This document shows, piece by piece, positions 14,056-21,464 of a DNA stretch of 24,480 nucleotides (its first letter is position 1; each line of letters opens with the position of its first letter). Under the pieces are notes generated by a model. It was given only the letters and a program-made list of their open reading frames with translations. It searched no databases and had not been told where the DNA came from. Both the position numbers and the translations under genes were made by a program. The stretch is from the NCBI GenBank assembly GCA_023460975.1, contig JAEWOG010000033.1, positions 1-24,480 on the forward strand. The letters run 5' to 3'. Origin of the DNA: Actinomycetes bacterium (lineage in GTDB: Bacteria > Actinomycetota > Actinomycetes > Propionibacteriales > Nocardioidaceae).

Positions 14056-14966
14056 TGCTTCCCGGCGACGTTCCCCACGCGCCCGGGCGTCCCCGGGTGA
14101 TGGGGATCGTCAACGTCACCCCCGACTCGTTCTCGGACGGGGGGTTGTACGCCGACACCGCCCGAGCTGTCGCGCACGGGCTTGAGCTGCTGTCCGCTGG
14201 GGCCGACATCCTCGACATCGGCGGCGAGTCGACGCGACCGGGGGCGACCCGCCCGCTGCTGGCCGAGGAGCTTGACCGCGTGGTCCCCGTGATCCGCGAA
14301 CTCGTGGCGGCGGGCGCCGTGGTCTCGGTCGACACGATGCGGGCCGAGGTCGCCGACCAGGCGTTGGCAGCGGGTGCGTCGATCGTCAACGACGTCTCGG
14401 GCGGGCTGGCCGATCCGGCGATCCTCGGCGTCGTCGCGGGCGCCGGGGTGACGTACGTGGCCATGCACTGGCGGGCCCACGCCCAGCGGATGCAGTCCAT
14501 GGCCGTCTACGACGGACCGGACGGGGTCGTGGGCGGTGTCCGCGACGAACTGACCGAGCGGCTCGCGGCGATCACCGCCGCCGGCGTACGGCTCGAACAG
14601 GTGGTCCTGGACCCCGGCCTCGGGTTCGCGAAGACGGCTGAACACAACTGGGAGTTGCTGGCCCGTTTGGGCGACCTCGAGGCGTTGGGGCGCCCGCTGC
14701 TGGTCGGCGCCAGCCGCAAGTCCTTCCTCGGTGCGCTGCTGGCGGAGCCCGACGGAACGCCGCGGGCCACCGACGGTCGAGAGGCGGCGCACCTGGCCGT
14801 GGTGACCATGCTGGCCGACCGCGGAGCGTGGGGCGTACGCGTCCACGACGTCCGGGCCACCAACGATGCCCTCGCTGCATGGGCCTCGTGGCGCTCATGG
14901 CAGGGTGGGGGTCCCCGACCGGCCGACCTGGCTGGACCGGGCGGTGCAACGAAGGAGCGACGATGA
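14055..14966 (+). CDS. folP: Dihydropteroate synthase
   Basis: The protein has 303 residues and a TIM-barrel enzyme fold. It joins 6-hydroxymethyl-7,8-dihydropterin pyrophosphate with p-aminobenzoate and is the target of sulfonamides. Signatures are MGIVNVTPDSFSDGG (about 16-30) and the pABA/sulfonamide loop GGESTRPGATRP. The pterin-site stretch VSVDTMRAEVADQALAAGASIVNDVSGG and the final GVRVHDVRATNDAL are also present. The start is ATG 14055, overlapping the folE stop by one base (TGATG). ATG 14100 is a less likely alternative because it would begin inside the first strand. The final 30 residues are Gly/Pro-rich. Confidence 0.96.
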   Translation: MLPGDVPHAPGRPRVMGIVNVTPDSFSDGGLYADTARAVAHGLELLSAGADILDIGGESTRPGATRPLLAEELDRVVPVIRELVAAGAVVSVDTMRAEVADQALAAGASIVNDVSGGLADPAILGVVAGAGVTYVAMHWRAHAQRMQSMAVYDGPDGVVGGVRDELTERLAAITAAGVRLEQVVLDPGLGFAKTAEHNWELLARLGDLEALGRPLLVGASRKSFLGALLAEPDGTPRATDGREAAHLAVVTMLADRGAWGVRVHDVRATNDALAAWASWRSWQGGGPRPADLAGPGGATKERR

Positions 14967-15358
14967 CCGGCACGGCGCCCATGCTGCCCACCGACGACGT
15001 GCTGAGCGTCGTGGGTGTGGAGTGCTACGCGCACCACGGCGTCTTCGACTTCGAGAAGCGCGAGGGCCAGACCTTCGTCGTCGACCTGTCGTTGGGACTG
15101 GACACCACGGCCGCTGCGGCCTCGGACGACTTGCAGGACACAGTCGACTACGGAACGCTCGTGGCGCGCGTGAAGGCGGCCGTCGAGCGCGATCCGGTCG
15201 ACCTGATCGAGACCGTTGCCCAGCGGATCGCCGACGAGTGCCTCTTGGACCTTGGGGTTCAATGGGCGCGGGTCACGATCCACAAGCCCCAAGCACCGAT
15301 TGAAGCGACGTTCGCGGACGTTGCCCTCACAATCACGAGAAGGCGAGACAACCGATGA
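14963..15358 (+). CDS. folB: Dihydroneopterin aldolase
   Basis: The protein has 131 residues. It splits 7,8-dihydroneopterin to 6-hydroxymethyl-dihydropterin and glycolaldehyde. Family features are GVECYAHHGVFDFEKREGQ near residues 18-36, where the catalytic Glu region follows the His pair; VDYGTLVARV; and LIETVAQRIADECL, which holds the pterin-anchoring Glu. VTIHKPQAPI carries the active-site Lys. ATG 14963 shares ATGA with the folP stop and has AAGGAG at 14952-14957. ATG 14981 would be a shorter alternative. Confidence 0.95.
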   Translation: MTGTAPMLPTDDVLSVVGVECYAHHGVFDFEKREGQTFVVDLSLGLDTTAAAASDDLQDTVDYGTLVARVKAAVERDPVDLIETVAQRIADECLLDLGVQWARVTIHKPQAPIEATFADVALTITRRRDNR

Positions 15359-15924
15359 CCGAGGTCCCCAACCCCTACATCATCGACGCAGACTCCTTGA
15401 CGGGGGAGATGCACCCGATCCGTCGGGTGGTGGTGGCACTGGGATCCAACCTGGGTGAGCGGTTCCACAACCTGCAGGGAGCGCTCGACGCGCTCGCGGA
15501 CACTCCTGACGTGTTCCTCACGGGCGTCTCGCCGGTGTACGAGACCGAGCCGGTCGACTCCCCGGATGGCGCGGGGGCGTTCCTCAACGCCGTCGTGCTC
15601 TTCGACACGACGATGCCGGCGGCGCGGATCATGGAGCGCGCCCTGGCCATCGAGGACGCCTTCGACCGCGAGCGCAGCGACGTGCGCAACGCGCCCCGGA
15701 CCCTCGACGTCGACCTCGTCGTGGTGGGCGATCGCCGCGCCAACGACGACTTCATGCGGCTGCCCCACCCGCGCGCTGCCGAGCGGGCGTTCGTGCTGCG
15801 GCCCTGGCACGACCTCGAGGCGGACGCGGTGCTCCCCGATGCCGGGCCCATCGCTGATCTGCTGAGCGGCCTCGACGAGTCCGGCATCAGCCGCCGTGAC
15901 GACCTGACGTTGGCGATCTCCTGA
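15355..15924 (+). CDS. folK: 2-amino-4-hydroxy-6-hydroxymethyldihydropteridine pyrophosphokinase
   Basis: The protein has 189 residues. It transfers pyrophosphate from ATP to 6-hydroxymethyl-dihydropterin, supplying the substrate of FolP. The core begins VVVALGSNLGERFHNLQ, followed by SPVYETEPV and FLNAVVLFDT. The signature is APRTLDVDLVVVGD, whose Asp pair binds two Mg ions, then LPHPRAAERAFVLRPWHDL. About 22 extra N-terminal residues (MTEVPNPYIIDADSLTG...) precede the core, which is seen in relatives of this group. ATG 15355 shares ATGA with the folB stop. Confidence 0.95.
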   Translation: MTEVPNPYIIDADSLTGEMHPIRRVVVALGSNLGERFHNLQGALDALADTPDVFLTGVSPVYETEPVDSPDGAGAFLNAVVLFDTTMPAARIMERALAIEDAFDRERSDVRNAPRTLDVDLVVVGDRRANDDFMRLPHPRAAERAFVLRPWHDLEADAVLPDAGPIADLLSGLDESGISRRDDLTLAIS

Positions 15925-15983
15925 CCGAGCCGGAGCAGGGCTCGGGCGAGCCGCAGGGCGACGCCGAGCCTCCTGAGCACCAG

Positions 15984-16436
15984 TTGCGGCCGACCTCGCC
16001 CGCGGCACTGACCGCTTTCCTGTGCGTGGGTCTGGTGGGCGGCTGGGCGCTGCACCCCGTGTCCGTACGCCTGGTCGGGGTCGCTCCCCGGACCGGGTGG
16101 ATCCAGGTGCTGGTGCTGGTCGTCGCGGCTGCGGCGCTCGGGCAGGTGGCATGGACCACGTGGCGCCAGGTGCACGTGCGGCGCCGTCGCATCTCGGCGA
16201 GGCTGGCGGTCAACCGACTCGTGCTGGCCCGGGCATCGGCGCTGGTGGGCGTGCTCGTGGGCGGCGCGTACGGCGGATATGCCCTGAGTTGGATCGGTGA
16301 TCCGGCCGAGTTGGCGGGGCAGCGCATGCTGCACTCGGGACTCGCGTGCGCCGCGGGCGGTGCGATCGTCGTCACAGCCTTGCTGCTGGAGCGTGCGTGT
16401 CGTACGCCCGCAGATGACGTACCACCCGTAACCTGA
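15984..16436 (+). CDS. DUF3180 family membrane protein (Rv3605c-like); start uncertain
   Basis: This small integral membrane protein follows folK, as in most actinobacteria. The core has four hydrophobic helices in two pairs, with an Arg-rich cytoplasmic stretch between (WRQVHVRRRRISARLAVNRLVLARA, with the well-kept NRLVLARASALVG). The function is unknown. TTG 15984 is the first conventional start, but it has no ribosome binding site. The frame is open upstream to 15900. A CTG at 15921 overlaps the folK stop exactly as CTGA and would give an N-terminus MTEPEQ..., so the true protein may be about 21 residues longer. The family call comes from topology, the NRLVLARA motif and context. Confidence 0.8.
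   Translation: MRPTSPAALTAFLCVGLVGGWALHPVSVRLVGVAPRTGWIQVLVLVVAAAALGQVAWTTWRQVHVRRRRISARLAVNRLVLARASALVGVLVGGAYGGYALSWIGDPAELAGQRMLHSGLACAAGGAIVVTALLLERACRTPADDVPPVT
16429..16434 (+). promoter_or_regulatory. -10 box TAACCT, possible leaderless promoter
   Basis: TAACCT starts within the last codons of the DUF3180 gene and is followed by 7 bases and ATG 16442. No ribosome binding site is present. It fits the same leaderless geometry as the other boxes in the window. Confidence 0.45.
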
Positions 16437-16441
16437 CCCTC

Positions 16442-17050
16442 ATGGGTTCTCAGCAGTCACAGCAGTCCCAGGTGGTCCGCACGGCGGCTCGCCGCCGTCA
16501 GCGCAGCACCCGCATCACCGTGTCGGCTGCGCTGGTCGCACTGTCCGGTCTGCTGGTCGTCATCGCGCTCGCGGTTCAGGTGGGCTGGCTGACGGTCCTC
16601 GCTGCCGTGGGCGCCTTCGCCCTGGGCGCGGCGGCCACCAAGATCATGCACTCCGAGGTGATGCTCGCGCGCACTGAGGCTGCGTACGACCGCGCCGTCC
16701 AGGCCAAGGAGTTCGCTGCCATCACGCGCCAGCGCGCCGAGGAGAACTCCCAGTTCGCCGCCGCCATGCAGAAGCGGATCATCGAGCGCGAGGACACCAT
16801 CGTCGCACTGGAGGACGCCCTCACCGGCGCCCAGAAGCAGGCAGCGGAGCAGACGCTCAAGCTCAACGCCGAGGCCCGGCGCGCCGAGGTGGCCGAGCGT
16901 CGTGGCCAGCAGGTGTCCGCGCAGTTGGCCGAGGCCGAGGAGCGTGCCGCCCAGGCGATCGTCGCGGTGGCCGAGCTCGAGGCCGAGCTCGACGTGCTCC
17001 GCGCGGAGCTGGAGAGCTGGAAGAGCGGTCGCCGCTCCAAGACCGCCTGA
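16442..17050 (+). CDS. Two-helix membrane protein with long C-terminal coiled coil, unknown function
   Basis: The protein has 202 residues. The N-terminus is Gln/Arg-rich (about 1-23), then come two membrane helices close together (about 26-46 and 48-66). A charged Ala/Glu-rich helix of about 120 residues (76-195) follows, with heptad-like spacing (for example AEVAERRGQQVSAQLAEAEERAAQAIVAVAELEAELDVLRAELESW). Such proteins often act as scaffolds at the cell membrane or septum. I do not recognise the family with certainty. It directly follows the fol operon, and related proteins at this site appear to be common in Nocardioides-like genomes. It ends before a strong terminator. Confidence 0.8.
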   Translation: MGSQQSQQSQVVRTAARRRQRSTRITVSAALVALSGLLVVIALAVQVGWLTVLAAVGAFALGAAATKIMHSEVMLARTEAAYDRAVQAKEFAAITRQRAEENSQFAAAMQKRIIEREDTIVALEDALTGAQKQAAEQTLKLNAEARRAEVAERRGQQVSAQLAEAEERAAQAIVAVAELEAELDVLRAELESWKSGRRSKTA

Positions 17051-17060
17051 GACCCCCGTA

Positions 17061-17101
17061 CGCACCCGAAGCCCGGAGCCGAGCGCTCCGGGCTTCGTGC
17101 G
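17061..17101. terminator. Hairpin terminator between convergent genes
   Basis: CGAAGCCCGGAGC (17067-17079) and GCTCCGGGCTTCG (17085-17097) form a perfect 13-base stem with a 5-base loop. The flanking CGCA and TGCG can extend it across a small bulge. It lies between the convergent coiled-coil gene and glycosyltransferase gene and probably serves both, although T-runs are short. Confidence 0.8.
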
Positions 17102-17104
17102 TTC

Positions 17105-18223
17105 TCAGATCTCGTGGTCGCGCAACGCCAGGGCAGCGGGGTCCACCGTGGTCTCGTCGAGCACCTTCGGCGGCACGTGGAGACGCCACCTGCCCGTGGC
17201 GAGGTCCTGGACCCGCGGCGCGGGCCCGTGCAGGCGCCCCAGCCACTCGATGACGGCGGCCGCGTCCGCGCGACGGTCCTGCTCCACCAGCCAGCCTGCC
17301 AACCGGTGCACCGGGGGGAGACCGCTGTGCACCAGCGAGCGGCGCCCCCACAGCTCGAGGACTCCGGCGCGCAGCACCCGCCACCACTCCTCCGAGCAGC
17401 CGGGGATGAGTTCGAAGTAGCGCCACAGGTCCCCGGCCAGGACCCGGTCGAGGAAGATCGCGCTCACGGCGGGGTCGCCGTACCGAGTCACCTCGCCCAG
17501 CGACATCCGCTTGGTCTCCCAGCGGTCCCGCAGGTCCTGGGTGGTGCTGCGCTGCTGGGTGATGGAGGTGCCGTCGTCGCGGATGCGCCAGTGGTAGACG
17601 ATCGAGTCGAGCACGTCGAAGCGCCCCGACAGGTAGGCGCGGGTCATGGCGGGCTGGTCCTCGTAGCGGAGCCGCTCCGGCCACGTCAGCCCGGTGCCGT
17701 CCCACCACGACCGGCGAAACATCTTGTTCCACGCGAAGACGTCCCCGAGGATCTCGGGGTGGTCGCCTGCCGTGAGGCCGCGGCGCGGCGGCCGGTGCAG
17801 TCGCCGCATCCACGGCGGCTCGTGCAGTCGCCCGTCCTCCCACCGCACGATCGACCCGGTCGCAAAGTCGGATCCCGACGCCTGCAGCGAGTCCACCAGT
17901 GCGCTGTACGCCGTGGGCGGGAGCACGTCGTCGGAGTCGAGGAAGGCGAGGTAGTCACCCTTCACGTGCCGCAGCCCCAGGTTGCGGGCAGCGCCCAGGC
18001 CGCCGTTGGCCGCGTGCACCACACGGATGCGGGCGTCGCGGCGAGCCCAGTCGTCGGCGATCGCGCCGCTGCGGTCGGGCGAGCCGTCGTCGACGACGAT
18101 GGCCTCCCACCGCGTCCACGTCTGGGCCACCAGGGAAGCCAAGCACTCGGAGATCCACGACTCGACGCCGTAGGCAGGCACCACCACCGAGACCAGTGGT
18201 TGCTTGCGACGGAACAGACTCAC
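17105..18223 (-). CDS. Family 2 glycosyltransferase
   Basis: The protein has 372 residues. The N-terminal GT-A domain is classic GT2. SVVVPAYGVESWISECLASL starts near residue 12, VVDDGSPD lies at about 43-50, NGGLGAARNLGL at about 73-84, and the metal-binding FLDSDD at 94-99. These enzymes add sugars from nucleotide-sugar donors to cell-envelope glycans. The later part (WNKMFRRSWW, LRYEDQPAMTRAYLSGRF, VYHWRIRDDGTSI) resembles glycosyltransferases of polysaccharide and teichoic-acid-like polymer clusters. The start is GTG 18221-18223, eight bases after a TAGGCT box. The open frame extends further, but the Val-Ser-Leu-Phe-Arg-Arg beginning directly before the GT2 core supports this start. The acceptor is unknown. 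Confidence 0.9.
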   Translation of the reverse strand: MSLFRRKQPLVSVVVPAYGVESWISECLASLVAQTWTRWEAIVVDDGSPDRSGAIADDWARRDARIRVVHAANGGLGAARNLGLRHVKGDYLAFLDSDDVLPPTAYSALVDSLQASGSDFATGSIVRWEDGRLHEPPWMRRLHRPPRRGLTAGDHPEILGDVFAWNKMFRRSWWDGTGLTWPERLRYEDQPAMTRAYLSGRFDVLDSIVYHWRIRDDGTSITQQRSTTQDLRDRWETKRMSLGEVTRYGDPAVSAIFLDRVLAGDLWRYFELIPGCSEEWWRVLRAGVLELWGRRSLVHSGLPPVHRLAGWLVEQDRRADAAAVIEWLGRLHGPAPRVQDLATGRWRLHVPPKVLDETTVDPAALALRDHEI

Positions 18224-18231
18224 GACGCGGG

Positions 18232-18237
18232 AGCCTA
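18232..18237 (-). promoter_or_regulatory. -10 box TAGGCT, probable leaderless promoter of glycosyltransferase
   Basis: On the minus strand TAGGCT is followed by 8 bases and GTG 18223. The divergent gene has the same hexamer at the same distance from its own GTG. Confidence 0.5.
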
Positions 18238-18280
18238 GCGAGTCCCCGCCCGCGAACGGCGGCGGCACGACCGGAGTTGT

Positions 18281-18286
18281 TAGGCT
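18281..18286 (+). promoter_or_regulatory. -10 box TAGGCT, probable leaderless promoter of sulfotransferase
   Basis: TAGGCT is followed by 8 bases and GTG 18295. Spacing and sequence mirror the divergent promoter 44 bases away. The spacer between the two boxes holds no further repeat that I can see. Confidence 0.5.
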
Positions 18287-18294
18287 CAACCCTC

Positions 18295-19389
18295 GTGAGA
18301 GCCATCGACGAGATGAACCCCGACGGCGTCGCCAGGAAGGTTCTCTTCGTCGCCGGCGCCGGGCGCAGCGGGACCAGCACCCTGGCCGGCATCGTGAGCA
18401 AGCTGGGCATGCACGTGCCGCTGCCCGAGGTGCCGCCGGACGACTCCAACCCGCGCGGCTTCTCCGAGCCCCAGTGGGCCGTCGACGTCCACGACGAGTG
18501 GCTCGCCGAATCCCACGTCCAGGTCTCCGACGCGCGACCGGAAGCATGGTTCGAGACCGGCCGCATCGCGACGCGCGAGCCGGCCCGGATCAGGGTCTCC
18601 GAGTGGCTCGAGCCCCACTTCGACGTGCACCCCGAGCTGGTCGTCAAGGACCCGCGTCTGAGCTGGTTCCTGGGGCTGTGGCGCGTGGCGGCGATCCGTA
18701 CGAACGCGACGCCCGTCTTTGCGACCATGCTGCGCCCGCCGGCCGAGGTCGTGGGATCGAAGCAGAAGTACTACGCCAACAAGCTGGGCTCGGCCCACCT
18801 GGCCGCGAGCTGGGTCAACATGCTGATCCACACCGAACGCGCCACCCGCGACTCCGCCCCGACCGCGGAAGGCACCGGCCGCGTGTTCGTCCGGTACGGC
18901 GACCTGCTGACCGACTGGGTCAAGACGACGATGGAGATGGGCGAGGCGCTCGAGCTGCAGTCGATCGTCCACGCGCGCAGCGACCAGATCCGAGAGGTGC
19001 ACCGCTTCATCGACCCCAACCTGCGCCGGGTCAGCCAGACCCTCGACGACCTGGGGTTGCCGAAGCGGCTGCACGAGATCACCGCCGAGACGTGGGAGTC
19101 CTTGAACCGTCTCGCCGACGCCGGCGGGGACACCCCCGCCGAGCACGCGGTCATGGACCAGTTGCGCGACGCCTACACCGAGCTCTACGCCGAGGCCGAG
19201 GCGATCAGCCGGTCCTCCGTCGTCGCCGCCCGCGTCCAGGGCCGGGCCGCCGGTCGGGCCGAGGCGCTCGAGGAGCACCCGCCGCGATCGGTCGCCAACC
19301 TGGTGCCCCACGACGTGCGCGCCAAGATCCCGCCGTCGGTGCGCCAGGGCGTACGCAAGGCGCTCGGCCGCGAACGCCCGCAGGACTGA
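18295..19389 (+). CDS. Sulfotransferase family protein (P-loop)
   Basis: The protein has 364 residues. An N-terminal P-loop, VAGAGRSGTSTLAG at about 19-32, matches the phosphosulfate-binding loop of sulfotransferases. VVKDPRLSWFLGLW and TPVFATMLRPPAEVVGSKQ supply the conserved central strand and the 3'-phosphate-binding Arg/Ser region. The C-terminal third is helical, charged and not recognised. It likely sulfates a glycan or glycolipid using PAPS. I chose GTG 18295 for its spacing to the TAGGCT box. ATG 18313, six codons later, is possible. Glycosyltransferase genes lie on both sides, which points to a common surface product. Confidence 0.82.
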   Translation: MRAIDEMNPDGVARKVLFVAGAGRSGTSTLAGIVSKLGMHVPLPEVPPDDSNPRGFSEPQWAVDVHDEWLAESHVQVSDARPEAWFETGRIATREPARIRVSEWLEPHFDVHPELVVKDPRLSWFLGLWRVAAIRTNATPVFATMLRPPAEVVGSKQKYYANKLGSAHLAASWVNMLIHTERATRDSAPTAEGTGRVFVRYGDLLTDWVKTTMEMGEALELQSIVHARSDQIREVHRFIDPNLRRVSQTLDDLGLPKRLHEITAETWESLNRLADAGGDTPAEHAVMDQLRDAYTELYAEAEAISRSSVVAARVQGRAAGRAEALEEHPPRSVANLVPHDVRAKIPPSVRQGVRKALGRERPQD

Positions 19390-19393
19390 CGCG

Positions 19394-20344
19394 ATGAACA
19401 TCCCGATCGGGGCAGGTCACGGGCTGAGCAACATCGAGGGCCACGCCGACTTCGACATCGTGTGGCCGTGGAACCGACCCGAGGGTCAGCGTCGTGGCGC
19501 GACCGCTGTGCTGCGCGTGCGCAACGAGGTCGACTCGATGCGGTTCGTCCTGCCGCCGCTGCTGCGGGCCTGCGACGAGGTGCTGCTCGTCGACAACCTC
19601 TCCGACGACGGGACCGGCGAGGAGGCGACCCGGGTCGCCGCCGAGCTCGGCCTGGGGCACAAGTTCGTCCTGCGCGAGTACCCGTTCGCCGTGGCTCGCG
19701 CCGGCGCCGAGCACCTGGCGACCAACGAGCGCTCGGTGCATTCGCTGGCGTACTTCTACAACTGGTGCTTCGCGCAGACCTCGACGCGCTACACGTGGAA
19801 GTGGGACGGCGACATGGTGCTGACCACGGAGGGGGAGGCCTCGATGGCCGACCTGTCGTGGCAGGTCGGCATGGTCGACGCCGTCATCCGCTTCCCGCGC
19901 CACGGGCTCTACATCGCCTCCGAGTCGAAGGCCTACCTCGACCTCGGGCTGCGCAATGTGGAGGAGTGGGGCTTCCCGATGAGCCCCGACTTCGTCTACA
20001 CCAAGGCGCCGGAGTGGGAGATCCGTACGACCCCCGACGAGTTCCGCGTCTTCCCGCTGCCGCAGGGGCTGTGCGTGGAGCTCAAGTGGCTCGACGGCGA
20101 CGAGTTCGCCCACTGGTCCAACCCCGAGTCCTTCGCCACCTCGCTGCGCAACCGCCGCAAGCGCCGGGAGTGGGAGGTCTGGAACGCACTCCAGGCTGGC
20201 GAGGTGCCCGAGCGCGTCGTCGAGATCGACGCCCCGCCAGGTGTGCACGTCGTCGACCACGTGACCCGTACGTGGCTGCCCCAGGCCCCGCGGCCCTTCG
20301 AGGTGGACGACCCCGACCACGCGAAGAAGCACCTGCGCGCCTGA
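19394..20344 (+). CDS. Glycosyltransferase-like protein (GT-A fold, GT2-related)
   Basis: The protein has 316 residues. GATAVLRVRNEVDSMRFVLPPLL resembles the opening strand of a GT-A domain, LLVDNLSDDGT (about 64-74) the nucleotide-binding strand, and WKWDGDMV (135-142) a DxD metal site. This arrangement is known from glycosyltransferase 2-like proteins that start RNE..., but the catalytic base loop is not clear. The rest (MSPDFVYTKAPEWEIRTTPDEFRVFPLPQG) is not recognised. It starts 4 bases after the sulfotransferase stop, so the two form an operon. A close functional link with that sulfotransferase is inferred. Confidence 0.72.
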   Translation: MNIPIGAGHGLSNIEGHADFDIVWPWNRPEGQRRGATAVLRVRNEVDSMRFVLPPLLRACDEVLLVDNLSDDGTGEEATRVAAELGLGHKFVLREYPFAVARAGAEHLATNERSVHSLAYFYNWCFAQTSTRYTWKWDGDMVLTTEGEASMADLSWQVGMVDAVIRFPRHGLYIASESKAYLDLGLRNVEEWGFPMSPDFVYTKAPEWEIRTTPDEFRVFPLPQGLCVELKWLDGDEFAHWSNPESFATSLRNRRKRREWEVWNALQAGEVPERVVEIDAPPGVHVVDHVTRTWLPQAPRPFEVDDPDHAKKHLRA

Positions 20345-20402
20345 GGGCACGTGTCGGGTAGGTCACATCCCGGATCCGTTCCGCAGCGCTGGGAGCCGGG
20401 CG

Positions 20403-20408
20403 TAGAGT
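20403..20408 (+). promoter_or_regulatory. Possible -10 box TAGAGT before DUF2520-panC
   Basis: TAGAGT lies in the 129-base gap before the dehydrogenase gene, which would give a leader of about 60 bases. AGAGG at 20461-20465 is the ribosome binding site for ATG 20474. No convincing -35 box was found, so this is tentative. Confidence 0.35.
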
Positions 20409-20473
20409 CGTGAGGTCAACGATCGAAGCAATCGACCGGTACCCGTCAGGGACTGGAACGAGAGGTTCGCAGC

Positions 20474-21418
20474 ATGAACACACACCCCACCCCCGCCTCC
20501 CTGCGCGTCGGCATTGTCGGCGCAGGTCGAGTGGGCGCGGTCCTCGGCGCGGCGCTGGCCGGCGCTGGTCACGAGATCGTCGCCGTCGCCGGTGAGTCCG
20601 ACGCCTCGCGCGGGCGCATCGCCGAACTTCTGGGTGGCGTACGCATCGACAAGCCGAGCGCGGTGGCCAAGGCGTGCGACCTCCTGCTCCTGACGGTGCC
20701 CGACGACTCCCTCGACAACGTGGTCACCATGCTGGCCGCCTCGGGCGCCATCGGTGCGGGCCAGGTGGTCGCGCACACCTCCGGCGCCCACGGCCTCGCG
20801 ATCCTCGAGCCCGCCCGCGAGGTCGGCGCCCGCACGATCGCGCTACACCCCGCGATGACGTTCACCGGCACCGCCCTCGATCTGCCGCGCCTGGCCGGAT
20901 GCGTCTTCGGCGTGACGGCGCGCGGTGGCGACCGCGACCTGGTCGAGTCGCTCGTGGCGGACCTGGGCGGCAAGCCGATGTGGGTGCCCGAGGAGGCGCG
21001 CACGCTCTACCACGCGGGTCTGGCCCACGGTGCCAACCACTTGGTCACGCTGGTGACCCAGGCGATGGAGATCCTCGCCGCCGCCGGCGCGGACGACCCT
21101 GCCGGGACCCTGCGGCCACTGCTCAGCGCGGCCCTCGACAACGCGCTCGACAAGGGCGACGCCGCGCTGACCGGCCCGATCGTGCGGGGAGACGTGGAGA
21201 CGGTCCGCGCGCACCTTGCGGAGATCGCCTCGAAGGCGCCGCACACCTTGGACTCCTACCTCTCCATGGCCCGCTCCACGCTCGACCGGGTGGTCACCGA
21301 CGGTCGTCTGCTGCCGATCCGCGCCGCCAAGATCTTCGCGCTCCTCGATGAGGCCGAGGTCGAGGTGGAGTCGTCGCTCGAGGCCGCGCGCCGCCACCTG
21401 GACAGCCCTGCCTACTGA
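20474..21418 (+). CDS. Rossmann-fold dehydrogenase with DUF2520 domain (Rv3603c-like), putative ketopantoate reductase
   Basis: The protein has 314 residues. The N-terminal NAD(P)-binding fold has GIVGAGRVGAVLGAAL (about 13-28) and the second-strand VAVAGESDASRGR. LLLLTVPDDSLDNVV is typical of the family, and HTSGAHG and ALHPAMTF precede a helical DUF2520 C-terminal domain. The gene sits directly before panC and panD, as in many actinobacteria, and no panE or panB is in the window. A role as ketopantoate reductase (NADPH reduction of 2-dehydropantoate) is therefore a sensible inference, not shown by the sequence. ATG 20474 has AGAGG 8 bases upstream. Confidence 0.88.
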   Translation: MNTHPTPASLRVGIVGAGRVGAVLGAALAGAGHEIVAVAGESDASRGRIAELLGGVRIDKPSAVAKACDLLLLTVPDDSLDNVVTMLAASGAIGAGQVVAHTSGAHGLAILEPAREVGARTIALHPAMTFTGTALDLPRLAGCVFGVTARGGDRDLVESLVADLGGKPMWVPEEARTLYHAGLAHGANHLVTLVTQAMEILAAAGADDPAGTLRPLLSAALDNALDKGDAALTGPIVRGDVETVRAHLAEIASKAPHTLDSYLSMARSTLDRVVTDGRLLPIRAAKIFALLDEAEVEVESSLEAARRHLDSPAY

Positions 21419-21464
21419 CGCGCTCGCCGTCACTGATTCCCGGACAGCCCCAGGAGTTCACCGC

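Noticed and set aside
16457..17065. Minus-strand frame opposite the coiled-coil gene
   Set aside because: The length matches only because the opposite strand has few stops. The plus-strand protein has clear membrane and coiled-coil patterns and a promoter box.
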